Shown here: positions 12,552-22,743 of the stretch, piece by piece
Layout: every line of letters starts with the position of its first letter
Position numbering within the stretch: the first letter of the stretch is position 1
Source of the DNA: Iris pallida
Taxonomy: Eukaryota > Streptophyta > Magnoliopsida > Asparagales > Iridaceae
Reading direction: 5' to 3'
NCBI GenBank assembly: GCA_029216955.1
Contig: JANAVB010016199.1
Location: 10,641,595 to 10,705,594, forward strand
Length of the DNA stretch: 64,000 nt
The notes under the pieces: model-generated
What the model was told of the DNA's origin: nothing
The model's input: only the letters and a program-made list of their open reading frames with translations
The model's database searches: none
Made by a program: the position numbers and the translations under genes

Positions 12552-14090
12552 TATTTTGTGTAACCTATGAGCCTATGTAGTATGGATATTAAATAAATAT
12601 AGAATATGTAATGCATGATATGTTAGATGAATGAAATGATATATATATAATATATATCCTCTTTATATTAATGTATATATATGGTTGAATGCAAGCATGT
12701 AGGAATACAATTAATGTAATGTATGTAAGCAATACATAAATGCATGAATGAAAGAATGATATACAATGTAAGCATGAAAGTATATAATGAATGCTAGATA
12801 TGAATGCAAGATATATATGTAATGATAGATATAAATACATAATGTATAAATATTGTAATGTAATATATAATGATAACATGTATGGTAATGTAGAGTATAT
12901 GATGCAAGCATGAATGAATAGAGGAAATACATGTATATAGGTAATATATAATGTAATATATGAATGCAAGCATACAAGATAATGTATTGTATCCATATAT
13001 GATGTATTCAACTTAAAGATAATGTAATATATGAAAGGAATGAATGATAATACATAACATGATATGTAAGGTAATACAAGGTATAAAATATATGATGTGT
13101 GCATGTTTGTATGCCTCTATGTTAATGTATGAAATGATATGAATATACAATGTATGCATATGTATAAAACATGTAGGTATTGCATAGATGCATGAATGAA
13201 ATGAATGTATGCAATATGTTAATATAAATGCAAGTATCTAATATGCATGAATGTAAGTATAATATAATGCAAGTATACATGTATGTATCATGTAATGTAA
13301 TATACATGATATGTATGTATGCATGTATGCAGGAATGAATGTAATATAATGTAGAGTATGCATATATGAATATAATGTATGCAAGTATATAATGTATTCA
13401 AATATGTATGTATGTATGCATCTATGTATGTATGTATGTATGTATAGGTGCATGAATGAATGCAAGTATGCATATATGATATGTATGTAGGCATGTATGC
13501 AATGTATGTATGTATACATGATATGTATGTTTGCATGTATGCAATATAAGCATGTATGAATGTATACATGTATGTTGTGTATCCATGTATGTATGTATGG
13601 ATACATGAATCAAGTATGTATATAGTGATAACATGAATGAATGCAAGTATGCATATATGATATGTAAGTAGGCATGTATGCAATGTATGTATGTATACAT
13701 GATATGTATATATGCATGTATGCAATATAAGAATGTATGAATGTATACATATATGTTGTGTATCCATGTATGTATGTATGGATACATGAATCAAGTATGT
13801 ATATAGTGATAACATGAATGAATGAATGTATAAATGCATGAATGAATGTCATATATGAATGAATGAATCAATCAAAGGTATAAGTAAAATATAATGCATT
13901 GTAATGAATGTTAACATATATAATGTATAAAAGTATGTATATAAATGTGCATGAATGTATATATCTATGTAACTATGTAAATATGTATGATGTAACATAT
14001 GCCTATATATATAAATATGTATGTAATATGGATATGCATGTATGTATGAAGGTATGTATTTATATATAGTATCTATTTTATATTATGCAT
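12552..14090 (+). repeat. ATGT/ATGA low-complexity region of the element A 5' LTR
   Basis: About 1.5 kb dominated by ATGTATG, ATGAATG and TGCAAG words. It includes a 181-bp tandem duplication (13451-13631 and 13632-13812, both starting CATGAATGAATGCAAG). The corresponding region of the 3' LTR (about 32535-33880) has this 181-bp unit only once. The long minus-strand frames across this region, rich in Tyr, Ile and His, are artefacts of the ACAT/TACA composition. Confidence 0.9.
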
Positions 14091-15529
14091 TGTTGTGGTT
14101 CACATTGCCTTGTGATTGTGTGAGTGCTAGTCTAGGCTTGGTTAGGCCTAGGGTGACTTGTTAGACTTGTTTGGGCTAGGACTTGACCTAGTTGACCTAG
14201 TTTGACTAGTGTGGTTGACTATAGTTGACCAAGTGTTGACTTTAGTCTAATTTGACCTAGACATCATGTAGATGCATTGTAGCAGTCTATTTCTCTATTT
14301 TAGATATGTTGTAACTTGTGTTGCTCTGATTAGGTGACAGACACCTCTCCTCAGGCAGTACACCCTCTTCGGACATTCAGTTATCAGGCGAGTACATTCT
14401 CTGACCGTTTCATACATGCCAGGATTTATATTCTTACTCTAGATTACTTTACATGATGCTGACACGTTGGTAGCACGGCTTGGTACTATATGAATCTTTT
14501 TATGAGATGTTATCCCCCTCGGGAGCATCAGATACTGCATGTTTTGTGCGTTTTACGAATCATCACGTATCTCTATGCTTTTATTGATTCATTAATCGCT
14601 TGTGACACATGTACTCTCATGTTCACAGAGCCATCATGAATCACCTTCACGTATCACTTACTTTATGAGCCATGTGAAGTTTCACGAATCTTAACATAAC
14701 TTGAACAGATCCTTGTGTATTGATTGGCGATGGGGGAGTAGACATAGGCATGTGAATATTATCCAAGTAGCTGTAGTCATGAATCACTCTTAGCTGTAGT
14801 CATGAATCTCCTATGCCATTCACATGTTTATATTTTACTCTGACTCACTAGTCACTGCTAGTTCTCTATTTATAGTAGATATTTCCTTACGGTTATCCCC
14901 TTTACTTCATATATTCTCTTTCAGCGTTTCATGTATCTTACTCTATTGTATGCTTTATTTTTCCTAACTTGATATGAACTGCATGAGATGTATTGTGCTC
15001 GCACCTGTCCTGACTGGACCTGTTGAAAATATTACGGAGGATGAGGATAAGGCCCTATGTACCACCTATTACGGAGCAGGCTTAGACGACACCTGCCACC
15101 TGGTTCCTCTGGAGGACCCAGCTCCAGTACAGGATGCTACTCCTATAGTCTAGGCTAGATAGCTAGGCTTTATCTATTCTTTCAGCATTATTTATTCGAC
15201 TTTCAGTTGTTCTGAGATGTTGTATATATTTAGAGACTTGTATTAAGCTGGATGTTTCTGGAGTTGTTATCTTAGACACTTAGATTCTCTCTCTTATTTG
15301 TATTATATTGTGGTTTTGATCTCTCCATCTACCTTTACTATTCTGTATCTGCCTTAGATGTGATTGAGACTGTTCTGTTATGTCACCTCCATTCGTAGTG
15401 TATATACTGTTCAGGGTACCTTATATTATTAGATGTTGTGACCTAGGACAGCGTTCTACTACCGACACTGCGGCGTAGGCTGGGCGTTGTTACGTTCTTG
15501 TACCCTTACAGTGGGTGCGGGTCGTGACA

Positions 15530-16674
15530 TGTTTTTAGTGGTGGCCCATGCAGGTCGAGTTTATGTAGTAGTATTCGAACTAGAGTATCACTACAGCCTG
15601 CAGTAGGATTAGGATATATTTTTGAAGGTACTCAATCACAGTTAGGATTCCTTGAGAGATTCCTGGGACGACCCTTGAGAATCTTATTTAAACTTTAATT
15701 TGAAATCCTTTCCCTTGTTTTGTTCGCTCTCACTCCTTGGTTATTGAATTTGATTTTGATGGATCGTTGTTGATTTTGATTTTCCTATCGAGATGAATTT
15801 TGTGGCCTGAGTTACGATATTTTCTGATAACATATGTTGACGGGAATACAGGGATGGTAAAACGTCTAGTTGATTATAGAACCTGTAGTTTATCGTAGTC
15901 ATATTAGCTGGCGTGGCAAAAACATAGAGACCTGACTTTGGATGTACGTATCTTGGTTATGAGATTTGGAATTTTTCACAGCTATACTAGTCGGCATAGC
16001 GAGAATTTCAGACGACATGATTATAAAGGTGCATACCCCAGTTATGGAATCTATCGTTTATCGTAGCCTTGCTTACTGGCATGGCGAGGACTCTGAGTCA
16101 CATAATTTTGGACAGACGCATATGATTATCAGATTGTATCTTGAGAAGGTTTTTAAATATATCATCTCTATCGTACCCTTATGTTGTTATAAATTGTATT
16201 CCATCATCAAATAACTTAGGAGTAGGAGTAGCTTTAGCTGTTATTATAAACCTTGTGTAATTTCTTGCTATGAATTTCTTCATAATACAATGAATCGATG
16301 ATTTTGCTAGATCTTATCTTGGATTTGATATTATAGCTCTGGTTTCAAAATGGTTCCTTCTTTTAAATAGATAAGCAGAACAGATTTTATCAATAATTGC
16401 TTCTTGCCATTATTTCTTGTATTACCTTTTATATATATATATATATATTTTTCTTCTTTTATATATATATATATATATAATATATATAAAAAAAAATATA
16501 TATATATATATATATTAAAAATATATATATATATATATAGTGCACACAGACACTTTGCCTGACACGTATACATACTACACTTTGATTACCAACCTATCTA
16601 AATGCACATTAATATGTTTTTGATGTTAAATTCTCAAAACCCTAATATTTCTGATACAGTACAGTATCATAGAC
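15530..16674 (+). mobile_element. 5' internal region of element A
   Basis: It starts directly after the 5' LTR with TGTTTTTAGTGGTGGCCCATGC. TGGTGGCCC at this spot recurs in elements Z and E, so it is probably the primer-binding region, though I could not match it to a particular tRNA. Three diverged units of about 84 bp follow (GGCGT/GGCAT cores at 15910, 15993 and 16078). There is no gag or pol. An (AT)n-rich tract lies at 16429-16540. The stretch 16541-16674 is AT-rich up to the nested element. Confidence 0.65.
16429..16540. repeat. Interrupted (AT)n microsatellite
   Basis: Five AT runs separated by short A or T tracts, in the internal region of element A just left of the nested Tat-like element. 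Confidence 0.95.
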
Positions 16675-17048
16675 TGTTTCGCTTAACAAAATGCCTGTGA
16701 GGAATTAGCTTTTGAAAATAAAACAAGAAAAAGTACAAAAAGTACAAATTTGATTCTGGGAAAGTATTGCTATGGAAGTCTGATCTGTAAATGATCACTT
16801 TGTTCCTTGGACCATATGATGATGATGAAGATCACTGCTTGAAGTGGAACAACTTGGAAGAACTAAGTCACCAGAAAGGTATCGACGCACTTGGGCACTG
16901 ATGGCGAGGCCGAATGCTTTCCTGCTTTGCTTCACTCTGTTCTGGAAGAAAGATTGAAGAAGAATGCTCTGGAGAATCAAAATCTCGAAGTTCTGATCTC
17001 TCTATTCTCTCCTATCTCTGTGTGTTGTATGAGGAAAAAAATGAGTCT

Positions 17049-17056
17049 ATTTATAG
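17049..17056 (-). promoter_or_regulatory. TATA box of Tat-like LTR (3' copy)
   Basis: TATAAATA on the minus strand inside AGTCTATAAATAGACT, itself a short inverted repeat. The copy in the 5' LTR is at 28819-28826. It places the GCGTAAA hairpin array upstream, in U3, and a transcription start near 17020 (28790 in the 5' copy). Confidence 0.6.
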
Positions 17057-17070
17057 ACTGGGTCTTCCGT

Positions 17071-17726
17071 GCGTAAAAGAGCATCAAAATCTGTCTTTAC
17101 GCTAACAACTGCCACCCATGATCAGAGTCATCATTTGCGTATGTTGACACGCGTCCCATCATTTCAGTAAGAATAGGATACATGTACACACGTTCTTCGA
17201 AATATGTGGCATGAAGGCAACGTAGGCAAACCACGTTCTAAACTGGCCAGAAAGAATAGGGCGTAAAATAGCCCTAACATCCTCTGGGCGTAGTGAGATG
17301 AGCGTAAACTAGCTCTGTCATAGGTTTCCAGCGTAAAGTGGTTATTGAATAACCTTGAGCGTAAAATGGCTCAAATAGACTTCACGTACACATTATTTTT
17401 TATGAGCGTAGGACTCATGTAAAACTCCGTACGTAAAAGAAACCATACAGTGAGCGTAAAGTAGCTCGATCTCTATAAACGACAACAATGGTCTTTGTAT
17501 AAGACAAATTCTATTGAATTCTGTGGTAAATGCCATCATTGATATCTTCATGTCAAAGTTTGCATTAAATGCGAGATTTAACAGCTTTGTCCAGCGTAAA
17601 AGAGGCTGCTCTGTCCTTGGCGATATAGAGCCAAGCGTAAAATGATCAATCTGCTTAGGCGTAACACGATTAGCCTTGTCTTGGGCGTAAAGAAATTACC
17701 CGTTCTGTTTAGGCGTAAAGCAGGCC
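17071..17726 (-). repeat. Dispersed hairpin family with GCGTAAA core in U3
   Basis: Units with perfect stems include TAGGGC/GCCCTA (17257-17276), GAGC/GCTC (17300-17315), TTGAGC/GCTCAA (17355-17374), ATGAG/CTCAT (17402-17418), GAGC/GCTC (17452-17467), CAGC/GCTG (17592-17608), AAGC/GCTT (17633-17656) and AGGC/GCCT (17657-17676). Most have GTAAA at the start of the loop. Two further hairpins without the core sit between them (GGTTAT/ATAACC 17340-17354; CTTGGC/GCCAAG 17616-17635). A GCGTAAA/TTTACGC pair lies at 17071-17102 next to the TATA box. The array is repeated in the 5' LTR (about 28842-29497). Confidence 0.8.
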
Positions 17727-18263
17727 ACTTATGAATGAGATGATTCTTTCTTTGAAGCACTTTTTACGCTCCTACATAGACTAGTTCTCTGTTTTTTCCA
17801 GTTTAAATTCATAATTTAAATGTAAATTTCATGTTATTAGTTGTTGTTTATATCACTGCACATGTATCTTATATACAGGGTTTCAATTCTTAAAGAAATT
17901 GGTTGAGTTTTGTGTTTGAACTTGTCAAATCTGAGACTGTATGCATATTAACCCTTAATATTGGATTCTAAGTGATTAGTTCAATTTGCAGTTTTTAGAT
18001 GTAATATTTTGAGCTGTATACATTATTGTATGAATGGATATAATGTTAGATTTCATACTCTTACATGTTAGGTTGTGGTTGTGATGAACATTGGGTTGGT
18101 TTGATGTTCGAATTTCTCCAAAATCCTGAAACTGAATACATGTTAACATTTTTACATTGATTTCAAATGTTTAGTTCAATTTCAAATTTAATATGTAATA
18201 TTGAACTGTATGCATAGCTAAATGTATGGATAGTATGTTAGGGTTTCATCTCTATCATGTTAG

Positions 18264-18454
18264 CGTAAAACTTTTAACTACGCTCATGTTTATCCATCCC
18301 AGCATAAAAAGTTTATTACGCTCACTTCATTATATGGTAGCGTAAAATTCATCAACCACAGAGAGACTTTGTAGAACAAAGGCTTCATAAGCTTTTATCA
18401 ACTTTTAGTAAGCGTAAAAGTCAATATCTTCAATCACAAAGACTTCGAACTAAC
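18264..18454 (+). other. Leader between the Tat-like 3' LTR and the antisense ORF
   Basis: 191 bases with further GCGTAAA-type words: AGCGT...ACGCT (18262-18284), AGCATAAAAAG...TTACGCT (18301-18321), AGCGTAAAA near 18340 and AAGCGTAAAAG near 18411. Its right edge, TTTTGTCCTTCTGTCAG (to about 18479), resembles a plant intron 3' splice site, so the mRNA of the antisense ORF may have a 5' exon further left. No polypurine tract for the sense strand is seen. Confidence 0.5.
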
Positions 18455-21175
18455 TTGATTTCTTTTGTCCTTCTGTCAGTGGATTTGCAAGTTCACCCTC
18501 TTGCTGAAGTTTTCGGATCATCAGTTGGCATGGTGGGTTCGAACTATTTGGAAGATTTATCTCATGTCAAATTTCTTCAGTCGAACCCCGAATATCCGGT
18601 AGAGAGGGCACGGTTGATAGCAGCTCAAGGGGATAGGTTGTTGCTATCCATGATAAATGGGGAATTGTTGAATTCACTAGATGGACAACACTTCGCAAAA
18701 CCAGCCTTTCTATTTGGAGATGCTATTGATTATAAATCCCAGACTCACCCCAAGAAGGAGTCTTGGGTTTTCAAATTTAGAAATAGAGCAATGTACCTTC
18801 CAGATATGGACAGAGATTATCCTTTGTCAGCATTCGTCCATGCTACTCATCCTCGACAAATGTTGTGGAATTTGACTCCTAGCAGTCATGGACGACCAGG
18901 TAGAATTGTTTTTAAGAGGGAGCGTGCCACTGATATGGGATACTTTGCTAGTGTTCCCAAAGGAGGTGTTACTTCTATCTTTGGCCTTATGCCAGGCTCT
19001 AATCCCAGCGAAGATTCAGGTTTAATACAGCCAGTACAAACCCCGATGTTTGTGAATAAATTTATGAAGGATGCTGTATTATATCCTCAAACCAACCCCA
19101 GACTGCCAGGATGGTTAACTCCATTCAACCAGAGCTGGATTCAGATAAGCCTTTGGATGATGAAGAACTTTGAGGCAGAGTTGAAAGATATTGGCCTGTA
19201 CGAAGCGGTAGCTTCCACCAGTTATGGTATTCCTCCGAATGGAAACTTATTTTTGGCCTTGATGGAAATATATTTAAGTTCAACTGGAACTTTTGCTACT
19301 CCGAAAGGTGAAATGGGTCTTGCCCTTCATGAGATGCAGTTTATCTCAAAGCTGCCAATGGGGGAGGCCCCATATGAAGAATACGTTCCCTCCAACAGGG
19401 AGCTTGCTGAAATCAGAGGAGTTAACCCTCAGTTAATTGAGATATACGAAGAACTGATGTGCCACTACCTGATTTGTACCACGATGCATGAAAGTCCATC
19501 CCATTTGGCGTATATCAACAAGTGGACGACTTATCTTTTCTTCCATAAGGATAAGATATCCAAGGAAGACAAAGAAAGGTTTCAAGAAAATAAAGCTCCA
19601 GTAATCAACATAGATTCAACAATCCCCTCTAACAAGGTTCGGGAAATGATGATTACTTACAAATTCCCGAACAAATATCTGTCTACGAAGACTGGAGAAT
19701 TTCCTGCCGGAACCGAAGCCTTGAGCTTCCTCAGAAATGGTAGTCAGAAAATCTCACGAAGAGCTTTGCTGGCAGGCTTTCTTTCTTTATGGTTGAAAAG
19801 GTGGGTTGTACCGGGTATTGGTACTGTTGACAGAATTTACCGCAGTGTGCTATGGCCAGCAGTACGCCTGGTTTTTAAAGTCAGGATCAACCTGCTGTCG
19901 GCCATGGTGTGTCGGATAAATGCAGGTGTAAGAACCTTCGGCGAGGAGTTAATCAACAATGCTCCTCATCGGAATGTTTTCCCTAGAGTAGAGATGCCCT
20001 ACACCTATCTGATGGGCTGGTTGTTGCCTCACAACTGCAGACTGTTACCGCCAGGCCCAGGTGATGATACGGAGGTCTTCCTCCAAAAATTCAGCAAAGC
20101 TACATGGATCGCTACGACTGTGGCAGATACCCGAGCAGTTCTGAATTATTCTTATGGTTGGAACTTCTTCTGTACCTGGCCGCAAGTTCCAGCGGATTGC
20201 TTCGGTGTCCAGTTCGAAGACGAGATTGAAGAAAGAGTTGTATTGCCACAGTCAGTCTTTAGGTGGCTTCAGTGCATCAGGCCTTCTCATCTAATGTACA
20301 AAAATGAAGATAGTTGTGCGTTTGAACCGTACTTATCCAGTAGGTTTGCTCGCCAATTTGGATATGACCAACTTCATGTTGGTAATCCTTTGACTAATTT
20401 CCGTTATTATGGGAAATTACTAGACGGAGCTAGGGGTTGGAGGTATTTCGGTGCTGCTTGGACTGGTGCTAAATTCAGAATTTCGACTGCCACTAGCACC
20501 ACAGAATTACGTATACTCCATACGTATGCCCACTTCTATGCTTCAATTCGTTCTTTTGCCCATGGTTACAATATGAAAGGTAGCTTGAGGTGGCCTAAGG
20601 AAGGAGATATCGAGGAACAGGTCAGGGTGCCAGCAGATGTCCCTGACGATACTGGCATTCCAGATCCATTCCTGGTAGTTATCCCTACAGGAATTGGAGA
20701 ACCAGTTGCTGAACCTATCATCATTGGCAAAGACCGAAAGAGAAAACAAAGTGCGGTCGTTATATCTCCGGTGAAAACTCCAGAAAAGAAGAAGAAGTCT
20801 ACCACTAGAGGACCTTCCAAATCAAGAGTCCTCTCTCCAGAAGATAATACTTTAGTTGAAGAGGATCATTTGGTCAGTTCTTCCTCAATTAACCCAGGTG
20901 AGGGGTCTTCAGCTTCTCCCCCAGTAGTTGGATCAGGAGCCGTAACACTGTTGTCTCCTGGACGTCTTAGTACCTCACTTCACTTATCTCTGCCATCCAA
21001 GGCACAAGTTACAGAGGGTGCTACTACTGTACCCACCATTGATCAAGAACGCATCCCGTCAGACGAACCGACTCTCGATTTTGAGGATGATGATTGGGAT
21101 GGTGATTATGATACATATCTTGAAAAAAATGCACATATTCTAAGTATTATACAAAACCTATATGGAATTATATAA
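18455..21175 (+). CDS. Antisense ORF, plant mobile domain-like protein (first exon)
   Basis: An uninterrupted frame of 906 codons on the strand opposite to gag. The frame opens with TTG; the first ATG in frame is at 18530, inside GMVGSNYLEDL, and a CAG splice-acceptor-like site precedes the frame, so the true start is uncertain. A central segment (about residues 435-520), with RRALLAGFLSLWLKRWVVP followed by hydrophobic repeats and a YLMGWLLPHN motif, resembles the plant mobile domain (PMD, aminotransferase-like) found in MAIN/MAIL proteins and in plant transposons. The C-terminal part is polar, rich in Lys, Ser, Pro and acidic residues. The last residues before the stop look intronic: a GT at about 21143 and TTTGCAG ending near 21214 would define a ~70-bp intron. 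The biochemical role of PMD proteins is not known to me. Antisense ORFs at this position occur in several Tat elements. Confidence 0.65.
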   Translation: MISFVLLSVDLQVHPLAEVFGSSVGMVGSNYLEDLSHVKFLQSNPEYPVERARLIAAQGDRLLLSMINGELLNSLDGQHFAKPAFLFGDAIDYKSQTHPKKESWVFKFRNRAMYLPDMDRDYPLSAFVHATHPRQMLWNLTPSSHGRPGRIVFKRERATDMGYFASVPKGGVTSIFGLMPGSNPSEDSGLIQPVQTPMFVNKFMKDAVLYPQTNPRLPGWLTPFNQSWIQISLWMMKNFEAELKDIGLYEAVASTSYGIPPNGNLFLALMEIYLSSTGTFATPKGEMGLALHEMQFISKLPMGEAPYEEYVPSNRELAEIRGVNPQLIEIYEELMCHYLICTTMHESPSHLAYINKWTTYLFFHKDKISKEDKERFQENKAPVINIDSTIPSNKVREMMITYKFPNKYLSTKTGEFPAGTEALSFLRNGSQKISRRALLAGFLSLWLKRWVVPGIGTVDRIYRSVLWPAVRLVFKVRINLLSAMVCRINAGVRTFGEELINNAPHRNVFPRVEMPYTYLMGWLLPHNCRLLPPGPGDDTEVFLQKFSKATWIATTVADTRAVLNYSYGWNFFCTWPQVPADCFGVQFEDEIEERVVLPQSVFRWLQCIRPSHLMYKNEDSCAFEPYLSSRFARQFGYDQLHVGNPLTNFRYYGKLLDGARGWRYFGAAWTGAKFRISTATSTTELRILHTYAHFYASIRSFAHGYNMKGSLRWPKEGDIEEQVRVPADVPDDTGIPDPFLVVIPTGIGEPVAEPIIIGKDRKRKQSAVVISPVKTPEKKKKSTTRGPSKSRVLSPEDNTLVEEDHLVSSSSINPGEGSSASPPVVGSGAVTLLSPGRLSTSLHLSLPSKAQVTEGATTVPTIDQERIPSDEPTLDFEDDDWDGDYDTYLEKNAHILSIIQNLYGII

Positions 21176-21214
21176 CATGATTTTGTATATTAACTTATTT
21201 TTGTTCGCTTTGCA

Positions 21215-22743
21215 GATGTCATAATTGCACCAAAGCCTGTGGTTCCTCCTCAAGAAGAAGAAATCTATAAGGAGAATGAGGAATCTGGGGAGAGACTTCT
21301 TCTTCAGAAGACACAAATGTTGAAGAGGAGGAAGTGCAGAAACCTGAGGTGGGGCCTCAAGAAGAACATCTTCTATCATTTGAGGCAAAAGAAGCACAAT
21401 CCAAAGTGACCTCTCCTGCTGAGGATCAGCACAGAGAGAAGACTAGAGTCGATCCCACTGTAGGTGGTGATGGGGCTACTGGAGAGAACCCAGGCTTGAA
21501 TAAAGAATCAACTGTAGAAAGTATCACCACAGCTGAAGCAGTAGAGAATCTTGTGGAGCAATCAATTGAAGAAAATGCTGGAGGCATGCTTGAACTTCCA
21601 ATAGAAACTGGGGAAATTATAATAACATCCTCTACTGTCACCACTGACCCAGTACCAGTTTCTGACAAGCCGATGCCAGAATCTGAATCAGCTACTATAG
21701 ATGTCACCACATCCACCAACATTTCCGCCACCAAAACTCCAGAAACGGCTGGAGTGACGAATATTGAAGACATTGCGTCTGAGGTTCTTGGGAACCAAAT
21801 ATCAGCAGTAACGATGCCAGCTCTACCTTCGTCTGTTGTTACACCGATGGTAGCTATAGATGTTAGAGAAACAATCCCTGAAGCGTCTAGAGATCAAGTA
21901 GCAGCAATGACTTCGTCTCATCCTATTGTTGCACCACCGATATCTACTTCAGATCTCCAAGGAAGAGACCTGTTGGATATTGTTGCCAGGCTAAGTTCCA
22001 GCACAGAAATGAATCTCCTAGTTGAGATTTATACTGACACTTTTTACAAAAGTTTGGCAACCTTGATAAAAATGGTCCTAAATGAGGGCCTCAATTATGA
22101 GACTTTGAAGATGGCAATGGCTTCAACCATCAAGAACGTTGCTTTATTCAATGATACTGAGAGAGCTGCCGCACTGGAGAAAATTATGGAGGACCTTGAA
22201 CAGCCAATCAGAGAATATCTTAGGCTGTCAGGTAAGACTGTGGAAAGTCTTATTGAAGAGGAATATGATGCCTTAACAGCCGATTATGTCGCTCGGGAGG
22301 TTACATACAATGAATCTCTCCGTGAACATAGTCTGAAGGTTGCTAAAGAGAAAGCATTCTTGGCTGGGATAAAGCCCGCACTACATAGTCACAGAGTAGC
22401 TTATGATGCTCTGAACATAGATATTCAGAACAAAAATCATGAAATCTACGAATTCGAGGCAGGGTTAGCTCGCCTGAAGGCTGAAAGAGAAAAGATGATC
22501 GAAGCTCGAAATCTGCACCTCACCCAGAGTTCGGTTTTAGAAGAGAAAGCCTTTGGGGCTGAATCAACTATCAGGACCCTTGATGAAGCCAAAGAGGGTT
22601 TAATAACCACCTTTGCTAAACTTTCTTGCATTTGCACCCCTGAGGCTCGACGTGCCGAGGTTACGAAGAAAGTTATGAATTCTCTTGGTAAACGGCTAGA
22701 AGAACTACGGCAGTTAGTTCTAGATATTTCTACTCCACCTTGA
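21215..22743 (+). CDS. Antisense ORF, second part (acidic, coiled-coil protein segment)
   Basis: A plus-strand frame without an early ATG (the open frame starts with GTG at 21334), so it is most likely a downstream exon of the frame ending at 21175. After the putative acceptor at 21214 the acidic sequence (PPQEEEIYKENEESG) is in a different frame from the SSSEDTNVEEEE that follows, implying a small indel near 21290. The first half is Thr/Ser/Val-rich and disordered-looking. The second half (about residues 225-465) is helical with strong coiled-coil character (Lys/Glu/Leu-rich, e.g. EAGLARLKAEREKMIEARN). No known domain was recognised. It ends at TGA (22741-22743), tail-to-tail with the minus-strand protease remnant. 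Confidence 0.5.

Larger units (their letters stand above)
9449..15529 (+). mobile_element. 5' LTR of element A (interrupted by copia solo LTR)
   Basis: TGTAGCACCC...GGGTCGTGACA. Total length is 6081 bp, of which 1535 bp plus a 5-bp TSD are the nested solo LTR, leaving about 4.54 kb. The 3' LTR is 4355 bp. Most of the difference is one extra 181-bp tandem unit at 13451-13812. The LTR contains a candidate TATA box (10048-10055), a 1.5-kb region of ATGT/ATGA-type low-complexity repeats and a unique 3' part (14090-15529). Minus-strand frames in the repeat region (Tyr/Ile/His-rich) are spurious. Confidence 0.8.
16675..18263 (-). mobile_element. 3' LTR of Tat-like element
   Basis: It matches 28446-30034 with a few percent difference by eye. 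The outer end (16675) reads TGTTTCGC, i.e. ...GCGAAACA in sense. U3 carries about ten GCGTAAA-core hairpins (17071-17726) and two ~190-bp diverged tandem units (about 17870-18062 and 18063-18255). The TATA box is at 17056-17049 on the minus strand. The match to the other LTR ends at 18263, inside what would be the start of a third unit. Confidence 0.85.

Noticed and set aside
12589..13852. Several minus-strand frames rich in Tyr, Ile and His
   Set aside because: They overlap in several frames and follow the ATGT/ATGA low-complexity repeat of LTR A. The related frames at 32576-33646 change length with the tandem unit, as expected for repeats and not genes.
16795..17105. Small frames in the Tat-like LTR, repeated at 28566-28876
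   Set aside because: They occur in U5/R of both LTRs on both strands, have no domain, and are kept only because the LTRs are copies.
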